A stretch of 64,000 bases of DNA from Streptomyces sulphureus DSM 40104 (GCF_000381025.1 NZ_KB905821.1:62001-126000), one strand, 5' to 3'. Shown: positions 1-9,081, numbered from the stretch's first letter. Numbers and translations: made by a program. The notes: generated by a model not told the origin, from the letters alone.

Positions 1-833
1 GGCTGGTCCCGGCGCGCGACTTCGTCGGCATGGTGCTGAGGTTCGCCGGTGAGGAGAGCGACATCGGGGTGCTCCAGATGCTCCAGTCCCAGGCGCGCAC
101 CGCCGTGGAGCTCTACACCGCGCCCGCCTTCCGCGAGGAGACGGAGCGGCGACTCGCCGAGGGCGCCGTCTCGCAGTTGCGCCTCGCCCCGCCCGGCAGC
201 GGCCATCAGCTCGCCTGGGCACGGTACTTCGCCTCACTCGCGACCGCCGAGCGCGACCTGCGGGTGCTGCGCGGGCTGCTCGACGGGCGCGGCGGCATCG
301 ACGGACTCGACATCGATCAGGAGATGCGGTGGACGCTGCTGGGCTCGCTCGCCGCCGCAGGTGAGGCCGACGCGGCCGAGCTGGAGCGCGAACTCGCCCG
401 CGACGACACCGCTTCGGGCAAGCGCCACCAGGTGCGGTGCCTGGCGGCGCGGCCCTCGGCCGAGGTGAAGGCCGACGCCTGGGGCCGGGTCGTCGAGGCC
501 GACACCCTCTCCAACGCCCTCGTGGAGGCGACGCTCGCGGGCTTTCAGCAGCCGGGCCAGCGGGAGTTGACCGCACCGTACGTCCGACCCTACTTCGAGG
601 TGCTGGAGCGCGTCTGGGCCGAGCGCTCGATCGAGAGCGCCATGTCCGTGGTGCGCGGGCTCTTCCCGGCGTACCAGACGGAGCCGGCCACGCTCGCCGC
701 CGCCGACGCATGGCTGACGGCGCACGAGGGCGCGGCGCCCGCGCTGCGCCGCCTCGTCCTGGAGGGCCGCGACGACCTCGCGCGCTCGCTGCGGGCCCAG
801 GAGACGGACGCGGAGGCGGACGAGCCGGAGTGA
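1..833 (+). CDS. M1-family aminopeptidase, C-terminal part (cut by window edge)
   Basis: The reading frame is open from base 3, so the gene begins left of the window. What remains is about 276 residues of the helical C-terminal (ERAP1-like) domain of a zinc aminopeptidase N. It lines up along its length with the C-terminus of the complete aminopeptidase at 5466-8081: both share LPARD/LVPARD, ESDIGV, GHQLAWAR/DHQLAWAR, and a final RSLRAQETDAEA-like tail. The catalytic HExxH region is outside the window, so activity cannot be judged here. It is a second, divergent copy of the enzyme within 8 kb. It faces the ECF sigma gene, with a hairpin between the two. Confidence 0.85.
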   Translation, partial: LVPARDFVGMVLRFAGEESDIGVLQMLQSQARTAVELYTAPAFREETERRLAEGAVSQLRLAPPGSGHQLAWARYFASLATAERDLRVLRGLLDGRGGIDGLDIDQEMRWTLLGSLAAAGEADAAELERELARDDTASGKRHQVRCLAARPSAEVKADAWGRVVEADTLSNALVEATLAGFQQPGQRELTAPYVRPYFEVLERVWAERSIESAMSVVRGLFPAYQTEPATLAAADAWLTAHEGAAPALRRLVLEGRDDLARSLRAQETDAEADEPE

Positions 834-839
834 GGAAGA

Positions 840-878
840 CGGGGGCGACCGGCGTGCCGGCGGGTCCGTTCGCCCCCG
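840..878. terminator. hairpin terminator between convergent genes
   Basis: A 9-bp perfect stem (CGGGGGCGA at 840-848 with TCGCCCCCG at 870-878) lies in the 57-bp gap between the aminopeptidase fragment and the convergent sigma-factor gene. There is no T-tract, as is usual for Streptomyces hairpin terminators. It may serve both strands. Confidence 0.6.
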
Positions 879-890
879 CACCCCGCCTGC

Positions 891-1787
891 TCAGCGCAGG
901 GTGAGCGGGGTCTCCACTTCGGCGCGGGTCAGCTTCTCGGGGTTGCGGACGTAGTAGATGCCGGTGATGCGGGCGTTCTCCACGGTGAGCGCCATGATGC
1001 CGTCGAGCGCGCCGTCAAGGCGGACAGCGAGTGCCGGGTTGCCGTTGGCCACGGTGGACTCGCAGGTGATCGTGGCGTCGACCCGCTCGGAGCCTCGGAG
1101 GTAGAGGCGGGTCACCTTCTCGGCGCCGACGACCGGTCGCAGCGCCGCCACCTTGGCGCCACCGCCGTCGCCGAGCAGGACGACCTCGGGGGCGAGCACG
1201 TCGAGGAAGTCCTGCGGGTTCCGCGACTCGACCGCGCGCCGGAAGGATTCGGCGGCCGCCCGGGCCTCGCTCGACGAGACCGGCTTGCGGGGGCGGCGCG
1301 CTTCGACGTGCCTGCGGGCGCGGTGGGCGATCTGACGGACGGCCGCTGGGCTCTTGCCGACGGCGGCTGCGATCTCACCGTAGGCGACGTCGAAGACCTC
1401 GCGCAGGACGAAGACGGCCCGCTCCGTCGGTGCCAGCGTCTCCAGTACCACCATGAGCGCCATCGACACGCTCTCGGCGAGTTCGACGTCCTCGGCCACG
1501 TCCGGTGTGGTGAGCAGCGGTTCGGGCAGCCACTGGCCGATGTACGTCTCCTTGCGGCGGCTGGTGGCGCGCAGCCGGTTGAGCGCCTGGCGCGTCGTGA
1601 TCCTGACGAGGTAGGCGCGCGCGTCGCCCACCCGCCCCAGGTCGACCTCCACCCACCGGAGCCAGGTCTCCTGGAGGACGTCCTCCGCGTCGGCGGCCGA
1701 GCCGAGCATCTCGTAGGCGACGGTGAAGAGCAGGTTGCGGTGGGCGATGAACCTCTCGGTCGCCGGGTCGGTGGTGTGCTCGCTCAT
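891..1787 (-). CDS. ECF41-group RNA polymerase sigma factor with SnoaL-like C-terminal domain (SigJ type)
   Basis: 298 residues. Region 2 (about 10-80) and region 4 (about 105-165, helix-turn-helix around GEIAAAVGKSPAAVRQ) are followed by an extra domain of about 120 residues of the SnoaL/NTF2 fold. That layout defines ECF41 sigma factors. Three group-specific motifs are visible: the linker motif GQWLPEPLL (84-92), DGGGAK (207-212) and NPEKL near the end. In this group the extension, rather than a separate anti-sigma factor, is known to control activity. ATG at 1787 has GAGGGA eight bases upstream. The gene follows an FAD oxidoreductase on the same strand, as ECF41 genes usually follow a carboxymuconolactone decarboxylase, oxidoreductase or epimerase partner. 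Confidence 0.9.
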   Translation of the reverse strand: MSEHTTDPATERFIAHRNLLFTVAYEMLGSAADAEDVLQETWLRWVEVDLGRVGDARAYLVRITTRQALNRLRATSRRKETYIGQWLPEPLLTTPDVAEDVELAESVSMALMVVLETLAPTERAVFVLREVFDVAYGEIAAAVGKSPAAVRQIAHRARRHVEARRPRKPVSSSEARAAAESFRRAVESRNPQDFLDVLAPEVVLLGDGGGAKVAALRPVVGAEKVTRLYLRGSERVDATITCESTVANGNPALAVRLDGALDGIMALTVENARITGIYYVRNPEKLTRAEVETPLTLR

Positions 1788-1899
1788 CGTGCGGTCCCTC
1801 TCCTTACCGATCGGCCCTCGTACGGGCGGAGTTCGGACGTGGGCCCCCGCGACCGGCGCGAGGGCCCGAGGCCGCCGGCCGACCGCCCGGGCCGCCCGT

Positions 1900-3093
1900 T
1901 CAGGTGCTCCGCGCCTGGCCGGGCGCCGCCCGCACCAGGTGCCGGCGCCTGGCGGCTCCGCCTGCCACGCGGTGCAGGCGGTACGTGCCGGGCTTGCGCG
2001 CCTCGTCCGCCAGGAGCTTGGGGATGCCCTGGCAGACGGACTCCTTGAGCCGGGCCCCCAGACGGCCGCCGACGTGGAACGGCACCGCGACGTCCGACCT
2101 GTCGGCGAACTGGAAGACGCCGGCGTCCCGCCCCAGGCTGAGGCACTGCGCGGCGAACGACAGGCGGAGCGCCCCGGGTTGCTCGCCCGCGAGGCGGCTG
2201 AGCACGGTGTCGGCGGCCCGCGCGCCGAGCGGCATCGCGGCCTGGCAGCTCATCCGCAGCGGCTGGTCCGAGGGCGCCGCCGAGTCCCCCGCCGCGACGA
2301 TACGGTCGTCGTCCACGCTGGTCAGGGTCTCATCCGTACGCAGGCGGCCCAGGTCGTCGACGCTCAGCCCGCTGCGCACGGCGAGGTCAGGGACGCCGAA
2401 GCCGACGGTCCAGACGGTCACCGCACTCGGCAGCTCACGGGCGTCGGCGAGGTGCACGGCGTCCGGTGCGACGGTCGTCACCGAGGCGCCGGGACCGTCG
2501 AGCACGGTCACGCCGAGCCGGGCCAGCCGCCCGGCGACCGCGCGCCGGCCCCGGGGGTGCAGGTACGGACCGAGCACGCCGCCGCAGACCAACGTCACGG
2601 TGCGGCCGCCCTCCGCCAGCTCGGCGGCGATCTCGATGCCGGTGGGGCCTGCGCCGACCACCGTCACCGCAGCCGCCGCGGGCGCGTCCGCGAGTACGGG
2701 CCGCAGTTGCCGTGCCTCCTCCAACGTGGCGACGAGGTAGGCGAGTTCGGCCACCCCCGGCACACTCGGCGCGGCGCTGTGGCTGCCCACCGCGTAGACC
2801 AGGTAGTCGTAGCCGACCGTGCCCCCCGACGCCAACGTCACGCCCCGCTCCGTCGCGTCGATCCGTGCCACGGCGTCGACCAGCAGCCGGACGCGCTCGC
2901 CAAGGACTTCCCCGTAGTCGACGACCGCTTCGTCGGACCCGCCCACCAGTTGGTGCAGGCGGACCCGGTGGACGAAGGTCGGGCGCGGGTTGATCAGGGT
3001 CACGGTCACGTCGTCGCGGCGGGTCAGCCGGTTCGCCGCCATCACGCCCGCGTAGCCGCCGCCGACGACGACCACCTCGGTGTTCTCGATCAT
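1900..3093 (-). CDS. NAD(P)/FAD-dependent oxidoreductase (type II NADH dehydrogenase-like)
   Basis: 397 residues of the pyridine nucleotide-disulfide oxidoreductase superfamily. The N-terminus MIENTEVVVVGGGYAGVMAA is the FAD-binding Rossmann motif. A second GxGxxG (VVGAGPTGIEIA, about 150-162) binds NAD(P)H. The FAD-contacting D of IVAAGDSAA lies at about 290-298. No redox-active CxxC is seen, which fits an NDH-2/AIF-like flavoprotein rather than a thioredoxin reductase. The start at 3093 is chosen because GGAGGAG sits just upstream and the flavin motif begins there. It is probably the target gene of the downstream ECF41 sigma factor. Its physiological substrate is unknown. Confidence 0.85.
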   Translation of the reverse strand: MIENTEVVVVGGGYAGVMAANRLTRRDDVTVTLINPRPTFVHRVRLHQLVGGSDEAVVDYGEVLGERVRLLVDAVARIDATERGVTLASGGTVGYDYLVYAVGSHSAAPSVPGVAELAYLVATLEEARQLRPVLADAPAAAAVTVVGAGPTGIEIAAELAEGGRTVTLVCGGVLGPYLHPRGRRAVAGRLARLGVTVLDGPGASVTTVAPDAVHLADARELPSAVTVWTVGFGVPDLAVRSGLSVDDLGRLRTDETLTSVDDDRIVAAGDSAAPSDQPLRMSCQAAMPLGARAADTVLSRLAGEQPGALRLSFAAQCLSLGRDAGVFQFADRSDVAVPFHVGGRLGARLKESVCQGIPKLLADEARKPGTYRLHRVAGGAARRRHLVRAAPGQARST

Positions 3094-3128
3094 GGTGTCT
3101 CCTCCGCCTTCAAGGGGTTCGGGCACAG

Positions 3129-3155
3129 GACACCGCGCGACCGGCAGGTGTGACG
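3129..3155 (-). promoter_or_regulatory. candidate ECF41-type promoter for the oxidoreductase-sigma operon
   Basis: On the minus strand the sequence reads CGTCACA, 16 bases, TGTC. From memory, the reported ECF41 promoter is TGTCACA-N16-CGTC, so the match is 6/7 in the -35, exact in spacing and 3/4 in the -10. The transcript would start about 28 bases before the ATG at 3093. This suggests autoregulation by the sigma factor encoded two genes down. Confidence 0.55.
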
Positions 3156-3286
3156 CCTTGTGAGTCAGGTCACTCGCCCGGGCTGACACTCGGGGGCGTC
3201 CCGTCGGCCGGGCGCACCCCTCCCCTGCCGGCGCCCGACGCGAGCCGCACGCCCCGACCGTCAACCGGCGTACGACGCCAGGGCGT

Positions 3287-4267
3287 TCACGCCGCCGCCG
3301 GCTCCCGCGTCGGGGAGCTGCCGTTCTCGCGGAGCCAGCGGCGGTACGCCTCGCTTCCCCAGGCGATCTCCTCGTAGGCGGACTTCAGGTCGGCGAGGAG
3401 CGCCTCCGTCGACGGCTCCGCCGCGTTGCCCGTGCGGCAGGCGAGGAGGAGGCGGACGCCGAGCGGGTCGCCGTCGAGCGGTTTGATCACCATGCCGGCG
3501 CGCGGCCTGGCCGTCGGCTGGCAGGGCATCACGACAACGCCTGCGGTCACGAGGTCGGCGGCGGTGAGGTAGTCGCCGCAGACGACGCGCGGGGCGAGGC
3601 CCTCGGCGGCGAGGACGCGGTGGAGGCCGTCCCAGTCGCCGTCGACCGACGGGTCGACCATCCACTGCGCGTCCGCGAAGTCGGCGAGGCGCACGCGCGG
3701 CGCGGCCGCCCGTGGGTGGCTCGACGGGATCGCCATGAACTGCGGTTCGCGGCGGATGAGTTCGCGCACCTCCACGCCGCGCGGGTAGGTGAGCGGAGCC
3801 CCCTCGACCTCGTGGACGTAGGCGGCGTCGAGCTGGTTGTCGGCGACCATCCGCAGCAGCGCGTTGGCCGAGACGTCGGACTGGAAGGTGATGTCGGTCT
3901 CCGGGAGGCGCGCATGGAGGCGCCGCAGCCAACCGGGCACGGCACGGCTGTTGTTGCTGCCTATCCGCAGCCGCCTGCCGCCCTGGCGGCCCGCCGCGTC
4001 CCGCGCCTCCTCGACGAGCGCGTTCATCTCGGCGACGAGGGGCCGCGCCCTGATCAGCACGGACCTGCCCAGCGTCGTCGGACGGCTCCCGGTGCGCTCA
4101 CGGGAGAAGAGCTGACCGCCCACCGCCTGCTCGATGCGGCGGAGTTGGGTGGTGAGCGAAGGCTGGCTCATGCCCAGTTGACGGGCGGCCTTGTGCACAC
4201 TGCCGGTGTCGGCTATCGCCAACAGCGCACGAAGGTGCCTCACTTCGAGCTCCACGGCCCGGAGCAT
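3287..4267 (-). CDS. snpR: LysR-family activator of the small neutral protease
   Basis: 326 residues. The N-terminal winged helix-turn-helix (about 5-65) carries GSVHKAARQLGMSQPSLTTQ. The LysR effector-binding domain follows from about residue 90. ATG at 4267 is chosen because the next residues are the typical LysR beginning (VELEVRHLRALLAI). The gene is divergent from the snapalysin gene with 227 bp between starts. This is the classical Streptomyces snpR/snpA (mprR/mprA) arrangement, in which the LysR protein activates protease transcription from the shared intergenic region. Family assignment is secure; the specific role rests on this neighbourhood. Confidence 0.85.
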   Translation of the reverse strand: MLRAVELEVRHLRALLAIADTGSVHKAARQLGMSQPSLTTQLRRIEQAVGGQLFSRERTGSRPTTLGRSVLIRARPLVAEMNALVEEARDAAGRQGGRRLRIGSNNSRAVPGWLRRLHARLPETDITFQSDVSANALLRMVADNQLDAAYVHEVEGAPLTYPRGVEVRELIRREPQFMAIPSSHPRAAAPRVRLADFADAQWMVDPSVDGDWDGLHRVLAAEGLAPRVVCGDYLTAADLVTAGVVVMPCQPTARPRAGMVIKPLDGDPLGVRLLLACRTGNAAEPSTEALLADLKSAYEEIAWGSEAYRRWLRENGSSPTREPAAA

Positions 4268-4494
4268 AACGGCGACCGCAAGTCGCGCACCAGAAGGCGT
4301 TGAGCCCGAACGTCCCGTGGGTATCAGGTGATTGGGCAAGGCTATCGCCAGTTGCCATCATCCGCCGCGGGAGCGTGCATCGCAGACTCTCTCTCGGCAG
4401 GAGTCCATCCGGTCCGGCCACGGCTGTCTCCCCACTCCGACAGAAGTCGGCCGCGGCCTTCCGAGCGAGTTCGGACGAGAAGGAGACCCCCCAC
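4268..4494. promoter_or_regulatory. snpR/snpA divergent control region
   Basis: 227 bp between the two start codons. A short dyad ATCA-GG-TGAT lies at 4323-4332, and the surrounding 60 bp (4300-4370) is the least GC-rich part of the gap. That is where a LysR operator and the overlapping promoters would be expected. AAGGAG at 4481-4486 is the snpA ribosome-binding site. The operator position is inference. Confidence 0.4.
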
Positions 4495-5166
4495 ATGTCC
4501 CAGCACACCTTCCGGCGCACCGCGCTCTCGGCTGCTCTCGGCGTCGGCCTCGCCGCCGGGCTCGGCCTCGGCGCCGTACCCGCCTCGGCCGCGCCGGCAC
4601 CGGCCCCCGCCTCCAGCGGCGAGTCCGCCTCGGTGCAGAGCTACACCGGCGAACAGAACAAGGCCAACGAGGCGTTCTTCAAGGCCGTCGTCAAGGACGC
4701 CCTGCAGAAGCAGGCGGCCGATCCGAGCGCCAAGCAGGTGACCGTCGTCTACGACGCGAGCGCGGCGCCCACCTTCAGCAGCGAGATAGCCAACAGCGCG
4801 GCGGTGTGGAACTCCGCCGTCAGCAACGTGCAGTTGCAGGAGGGCAGCAACGCCAGCTTCGACTACCGGGAGGGCAACGACTCGCGCGGCTCGTACGCGT
4901 ACACCGACGGCCATGGCGGCGGGTACATCTTCCTCGACTACGCGCAGAACGAGGAGTACTCCTCCAACCGCGTCGTGGCGCACGAGACCGGCCACGTGCT
5001 GGGGCTCCCCGACAACTACTCGGGCCCGTGCGAAGAGTTGATGTCGGGCGGCGGGCCTGGTCCCTCCTGCACCAACGACCAGCCGAACTCCGCCGAGCGC
5101 TCCCAGGTCGAGCAGCTCTGGGCGAACGGGGTGACGAGCGCGCTCTTCGAGGCCGCGGCCTTCTGA
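4495..5166 (+). CDS. snpA: snapalysin, secreted small neutral metalloprotease
   Basis: 223 residues including a Sec signal peptide (basic MSQHTFRR, hydrophobic core, cleavage near ASA-AP at about 32-34) and a short propeptide. The mature enzyme has the zinc motif HETGHVLGLPD, in which two His and the Asp of HExxHxxGxxD bind zinc. That motif is diagnostic of snapalysin (family M7). Downstream come DNYSGPCEELMSGG and a second Cys (GPSCTN) for the conserved disulfide. It digests extracellular protein, typically cutting on the amino side of aromatic residues. ATG at 4495 is preceded by AGAAGGAGA. A longer in-frame extension upstream has no signal-like content and is not used. It is followed by a stack of hairpins before convergent pepN. 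Confidence 0.95.
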   Translation: MSQHTFRRTALSAALGVGLAAGLGLGAVPASAAPAPAPASSGESASVQSYTGEQNKANEAFFKAVVKDALQKQAADPSAKQVTVVYDASAAPTFSSEIANSAAVWNSAVSNVQLQEGSNASFDYREGNDSRGSYAYTDGHGGGYIFLDYAQNEEYSSNRVVAHETGHVLGLPDNYSGPCEELMSGGGPGPSCTNDQPNSAERSQVEQLWANGVTSALFEAAAF

Positions 5167-5241
5167 GCCGGAGAGCACGGCCCGCACGCGGGCCTCGGCC
5201 CTCTCGGGAAGGGCTCCCGGCCGACGCTCCTCGGCCGGGCT

Positions 5242-5443
5242 CCGGGTCCCGTCCCGTTCGTTCTCACGGGACCCGGCACGGGGACCGCACACGGTGCGGT
5301 CGCGCCGCGGGGAGCCGCCCCGCGGCGGGCGCCGTCCGGCCGTACGGCCGGAGGCGGGCGCGTCCCCACAACGCGCCCGCACACCCCCCACCGGCGTCCC
5401 CGCCTCCCCGGCGCGGCCCCGGACGGCTCGCCCGTCCGGGGCC
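5242..5443. terminator. stack of four hairpins/palindromes between convergent snpA and pepN
   Basis: Four perfect elements lie in the 299-bp gap: an 11-bp stem (5242-5252 with 5266-5276), a 10-bp stem with 5-base loop (5303-5327), an 18-bp palindrome centred on GGCCGTACGGCC (5335-5352), and a 12-bp stem with 5-base loop (5415-5443). The last is close to the pepN stop and the first close to the snpA stop. They probably act as a bidirectional terminator. No coding signal is seen in the gap. Confidence 0.7.
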
Positions 5444-5465
5444 CTCGTGCGCCCGGGGCGCGGAG

Positions 5466-8081
5466 TCAGCTCTGCCGCGCCCCCGCTTCCGCGTCGGCCT
5501 GCTGCGCCTTCAGAGCGCGCTCCACGCCGGCCCGTGACTCCGTGACGAGCCGCCGCAGCGCGGCGTTCGGCTCGGTGCGGGCGAGCCAGGCGTCCGTCGC
5601 GTCGAGCGTGGCCTGCGAGACCTGGAGCGCCGGGTAGTAGCCGAGGGCGATCTGCTGCGCCATCTCGTGGCTGCGCTTCTCCCAGACGTCGGCGACGATG
5701 TCGAAGTACCGCTCCGCGTAAGGCGCGAGCAGCTCGCGCTGGTCGACCTGGAGGAAGCCGCCGATCACCGCCTCCTGCACGGCGTTGGGCAGCTCGTCGC
5801 TGTCCACGGTCGCCTCCCACGCCTCGGCCTTCGCCTCCGGTGTCGGCCGGGCGGCGCGCGCCGAGGCGGCGTACCGCTCGCCCGCCGACGTGGCGTCGCG
5901 CTCCAGCTCGGCGGCGATCTCCGGCTCGTCGGCACGGCCCGTGGCAGCGAGCCGGGTGAGGAACGCCCACCGCAGCTCGGTGTCGACGACGAGGCCGGGG
6001 ATCGTCTCGCTGCCGTCCAGCAGCCCTGCGAGAAGGTCGAGTTGGTCAGGGGTGCGCGCCGTCGCAGCGAAGGCGCGCGCCCATGCGAGCTGGTGGTCGC
6101 TGCCCGGCTCGGCGGCCCGCAGCTCCGCCAGCGTCGCCTCCGTCCAACGCGCGAGGCCCGTCGCCCGCCACTCGGGGTCCGCGTACTGGTCGAGCGCGAG
6201 CTTCACCTGGCGCTGGAGCGACTGGACGACGCCGATGTCGCTCTCCTTGCCGATGCCGCTGAGGACGAGCGCGAGGTAGTCACGTGCGGGGAGTTCGGCG
6301 TCCCTCGTCATGTCCCAGGCGGTCGCCCAGCACAGGCCGCGCGTGAGCGAGGGGTTGGCGGGCGGGGTGCCGTCGCCCGCTTCGCCGCCGCTGAAGTCGC
6401 CGAGGTGTTCGGTGACCGTCGCGAGGGAGAGGTCGTCGAGGCGCACCTTGGCGTAAGTGAGGTCGTCGTCGTTGAGGAGGACGACGTCGGCGCGCTGCCG
6501 CCCGACGAGCTGCGGCACCTCGGTGAGCGGCCCGTCGACGTCGAGCTCGGTGCGGCCCGTGCGTACCAACGCGCCGTCGCGCAAGGTGTATTCGCCGATC
6601 GCGATGCGGTGCGGACGGAGCGTCGGCTCGCCGCGCGCGCCCGCCGGGAGAGCGGGCGCCTCCTGGCGGACGGCGAAGGAGGTGACCGTGCCGTCGTCCG
6701 CGGTGGTGATCTCGGGGCGCAGGACGTTGATCCCCGCCGTCTGGAGCCACGCCTTCGACCAGGAGGCGAGGTCCCGTCCCGAGGACTCCTCCAGCGCGTC
6801 GAGGAGGTCGCCGAGGCGGGTGTTGCCCCACTCGTGGCGGCGGAAGTACGCCTGCACGCCGCGGAAGAACTCGTCCATGCCGACGTAGGCGACGAGCTGC
6901 TTGAGGACGGAGGCGCCCTTGGCGTAGGTGATGCCGTCGAAGTTGACGAGCACGTCGTCGAGGTCGCCGATGTCCGCCATGATCGGGTGGGTGGACGGGA
7001 GTTGATCCTGGCGGTACGCCCAGGTCTTCATCTGGTTGGCGAAGCTCGTCCAGGCGCTCGGCCAGCGGCTGCCGGGGGCGTGCGCGAGGCAGGCCATCGA
7101 GGTGTAGGTGGCGAACGACTCGTTGAGCCAGAGGTCGTTCCACCACTCCATGGTGACGAGGTCGCCGAACCACATGTGGGCGAGCTCGTGGAGGATCGTC
7201 TCGGCCCTGCCCTCGTACGCGGCGTCGGTCGTCTTCGACCGGAAGACGTACTGGTCCCGGATGGTGACGGCGCCCGCGTTCTCCATCGCGCCCGCGTTGA
7301 ACTCGGGGACGAAGAGCTGGTCGTACTTGGCGAACGGGTACGGGTAGGCGAACTTCTCGTGGAACCAGTCGAATCCGAGCCGGGTGGTCTCGAAGAGCGC
7401 GTCGGCGTCGAGGAACTCGGCGAGCGAGGGGCGGCAGTAGAGGCCGAGCGGGACGACGCGGCCGTCGGGCGCCTCCCAGCGGCTGTGGACCGAGTGGTAG
7501 GGACCGGCGATGAGCGCGGTGATGTAGGTGGAGATCCGCTCGGTCGGCTCGAAGCTCCAGACGTTCCGCTCCGGCCGGGGCGTGGGCGAGTTGGAGACGA
7601 CGGTCCAGCCCTCGGGCGCCGTGACGGTGAACCGGAAGCTCGCCTTCAGGTCGGGCTGCTCGAAGCTGGCGAAGACCCGGCGCGCGTCGGGCACCTCGAA
7701 CTGGGTGTAGAGGTACACCTGGTCGTCCACCGGGTCGACGAACCGGTGGAGCCCCTCACCGGTGTTGGTGTAGGCGCAGTCGGCGACGACGCGGAGCTCG
7801 TTGCGTCCGGCGAGGAGCCCGTCGAGCGCGATCCGGGAGTCGGCGAAGACCTCGGCGGGGTCGCGCTCCTCACCGTTGAGGGTGACCTGGAGGACGGCGG
7901 GGGCGACGAGGTCGATGAAGGTGGACCCGGACCGCGCCGCGTCGAAGGCCACGGTGGTGACCGAGCGGAAGGTGCCGCCCGCGGGCGCGGTGCTCAGGTC
8001 CAGCTCGATGTCGTAGGAGTCCACGGCGAGCAGCTCTGCCCGCTGCCGGGCCTCGTCGCGCGTCAGATTGGTGCCTGGCAC
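5466..8081 (-). CDS. pepN: aminopeptidase N (zinc metallo-aminopeptidase, M1 family)
   Basis: 871 residues, the usual length for actinobacterial PepN. The N-terminal beta domain starts at VPGTNLTRDEA. The substrate-binding motif GAMENAG is followed by the zinc site HELAHMWFGDLVTMEWWNDL with the third ligand Glu in WLNESFATY (HExxH-x18-E). The C-terminus is a long helical ERAP1-like domain. It removes N-terminal residues from peptides in the cytoplasm. The GTG at 8081 is chosen because conserved sequence starts there and GTGGGG lies upstream. Further upstream codons are low-complexity. A paralogue is cut by the left edge of the window. Confidence 0.93.
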   Translation of the reverse strand: MPGTNLTRDEARQRAELLAVDSYDIELDLSTAPAGGTFRSVTTVAFDAARSGSTFIDLVAPAVLQVTLNGEERDPAEVFADSRIALDGLLAGRNELRVVADCAYTNTGEGLHRFVDPVDDQVYLYTQFEVPDARRVFASFEQPDLKASFRFTVTAPEGWTVVSNSPTPRPERNVWSFEPTERISTYITALIAGPYHSVHSRWEAPDGRVVPLGLYCRPSLAEFLDADALFETTRLGFDWFHEKFAYPYPFAKYDQLFVPEFNAGAMENAGAVTIRDQYVFRSKTTDAAYEGRAETILHELAHMWFGDLVTMEWWNDLWLNESFATYTSMACLAHAPGSRWPSAWTSFANQMKTWAYRQDQLPSTHPIMADIGDLDDVLVNFDGITYAKGASVLKQLVAYVGMDEFFRGVQAYFRRHEWGNTRLGDLLDALEESSGRDLASWSKAWLQTAGINVLRPEITTADDGTVTSFAVRQEAPALPAGARGEPTLRPHRIAIGEYTLRDGALVRTGRTELDVDGPLTEVPQLVGRQRADVVLLNDDDLTYAKVRLDDLSLATVTEHLGDFSGGEAGDGTPPANPSLTRGLCWATAWDMTRDAELPARDYLALVLSGIGKESDIGVVQSLQRQVKLALDQYADPEWRATGLARWTEATLAELRAAEPGSDHQLAWARAFAATARTPDQLDLLAGLLDGSETIPGLVVDTELRWAFLTRLAATGRADEPEIAAELERDATSAGERYAASARAARPTPEAKAEAWEATVDSDELPNAVQEAVIGGFLQVDQRELLAPYAERYFDIVADVWEKRSHEMAQQIALGYYPALQVSQATLDATDAWLARTEPNAALRRLVTESRAGVERALKAQQADAEAGARQS

Positions 8082-8190
8082 TTGTGTTTCCCCACTTTCG
8101 CGGTCACGGGCTTCGTACGTCCTCGACGTCATACTTGCACGGCGCAGACGGGCTTCGATCCCCCCGTCGCGACGCCCGCGGCCGCCCGTC

Positions 8191-9081
8191 TCAACTCGCC
8201 CGCCCCGCAAGCCCGTCGACGCACGCCCTGATCGAGGGTGTCTCCGTCTGCGCACGCCAGACCGCCAGCACCTCGCGCCGCAACTCGGGACGGACCGGGA
8301 CGAAACTCACCCCCGCCGGCGAGGGCCGCTGCCCCATCTCCGGCACGAGCGCCACCGCGAGCCCATTGGCGACGAGCGCGAGCTGGGTGCCGAACTCCCC
8401 CAGCCGGTACGGCACCCGCGGCTCGATCCCGCGGCCGCGCAACGCCTGGACGAGCGACTCGTACGGGTCGCTCCCCGGCGGGCAACTGGCCCAGACCTCG
8501 TCGTCGAGCTCGGCGAGATCGACGATGTCGCGCCCCGCGCACGGGTGCGCGGCCGAGAGCGCGACGTCCACCCGCTCGACGGCGATCCGCCGCAGCGCCA
8601 GGCCCTCGGGCAGCGGCATCGGCCGGCTCGTCCAGCTCTCGGCGAGGAGCAGGTCGAGTTCGCCGCCGAGGAGCATGGGGACGAGGTCGGCCGCCTCGCC
8701 GTCGACGACCGAGGGCGCGAGCCGCGGGTGGCGCTCGGTGAGCGCCGAGAGCACGTCGGGCAGCAGGGCGCGCAGCGAACTGCCGATGCCGCCGATCCGC
8801 AACGGGCCGACGACCTCGCCGTCGAGGTCGGCGAGGTCGGACTCGGCGGCGGCGAGCTGCGCGACGACGCGCCGCGCGTGCACCGCGAGGACGCGCCCCG
8901 CCTGGGTGAGCCGCACCCCGCGCCCCGCCGGCTCCAGCAGCTTGCGGCCCGACTCCCGCTCCAGCCTGGCGAGTTGCTGGGAGACACCGGAGGGCGTGAC
9001 GTGGAGTATCCGTGCGGCCAGCGCGAGCGTGCCGTGGGTGGCGACGGCGTCGAGCGCCCGCAGTCTCTCGGTTCCGTACAC
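8191..9081 (-). CDS. LysR-family transcriptional regulator
   Basis: About 296 residues. The helix-turn-helix (residues 1-60) contains GTLALAARILHVTPSGVSQQ, followed by a LysR effector domain. It is divergent from an EamA exporter gene whose start is about 75 bp away, the common arrangement in which the LysR protein controls the exporter. The start is uncertain: GTG at 9081 gives the usual LysR N-terminal length, ATG at 9141 would add 20 residues, and neither has a clear Shine-Dalgarno sequence. The effector is unknown. Confidence 0.82.
   Translation of the reverse strand: MYGTERLRALDAVATHGTLALAARILHVTPSGVSQQLARLERESGRKLLEPAGRGVRLTQAGRVLAVHARRVVAQLAAAESDLADLDGEVVGPLRIGGIGSSLRALLPDVLSALTERHPRLAPSVVDGEAADLVPMLLGGELDLLLAESWTSRPMPLPEGLALRRIAVERVDVALSAAHPCAGRDIVDLAELDDEVWASCPPGSDPYESLVQALRGRGIEPRVPYRLGEFGTQLALVANGLAVALVPEMGQRPSPAGVSFVPVRPELRREVLAVWRAQTETPSIRACVDGLAGRAS

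Noticed and set aside
5667..8231. An 854-codon plus-strand frame opposite pepN
   Set aside because: pepN carries GAMEN, HExxH-x18-E and full-length family similarity; the antisense frame has none.
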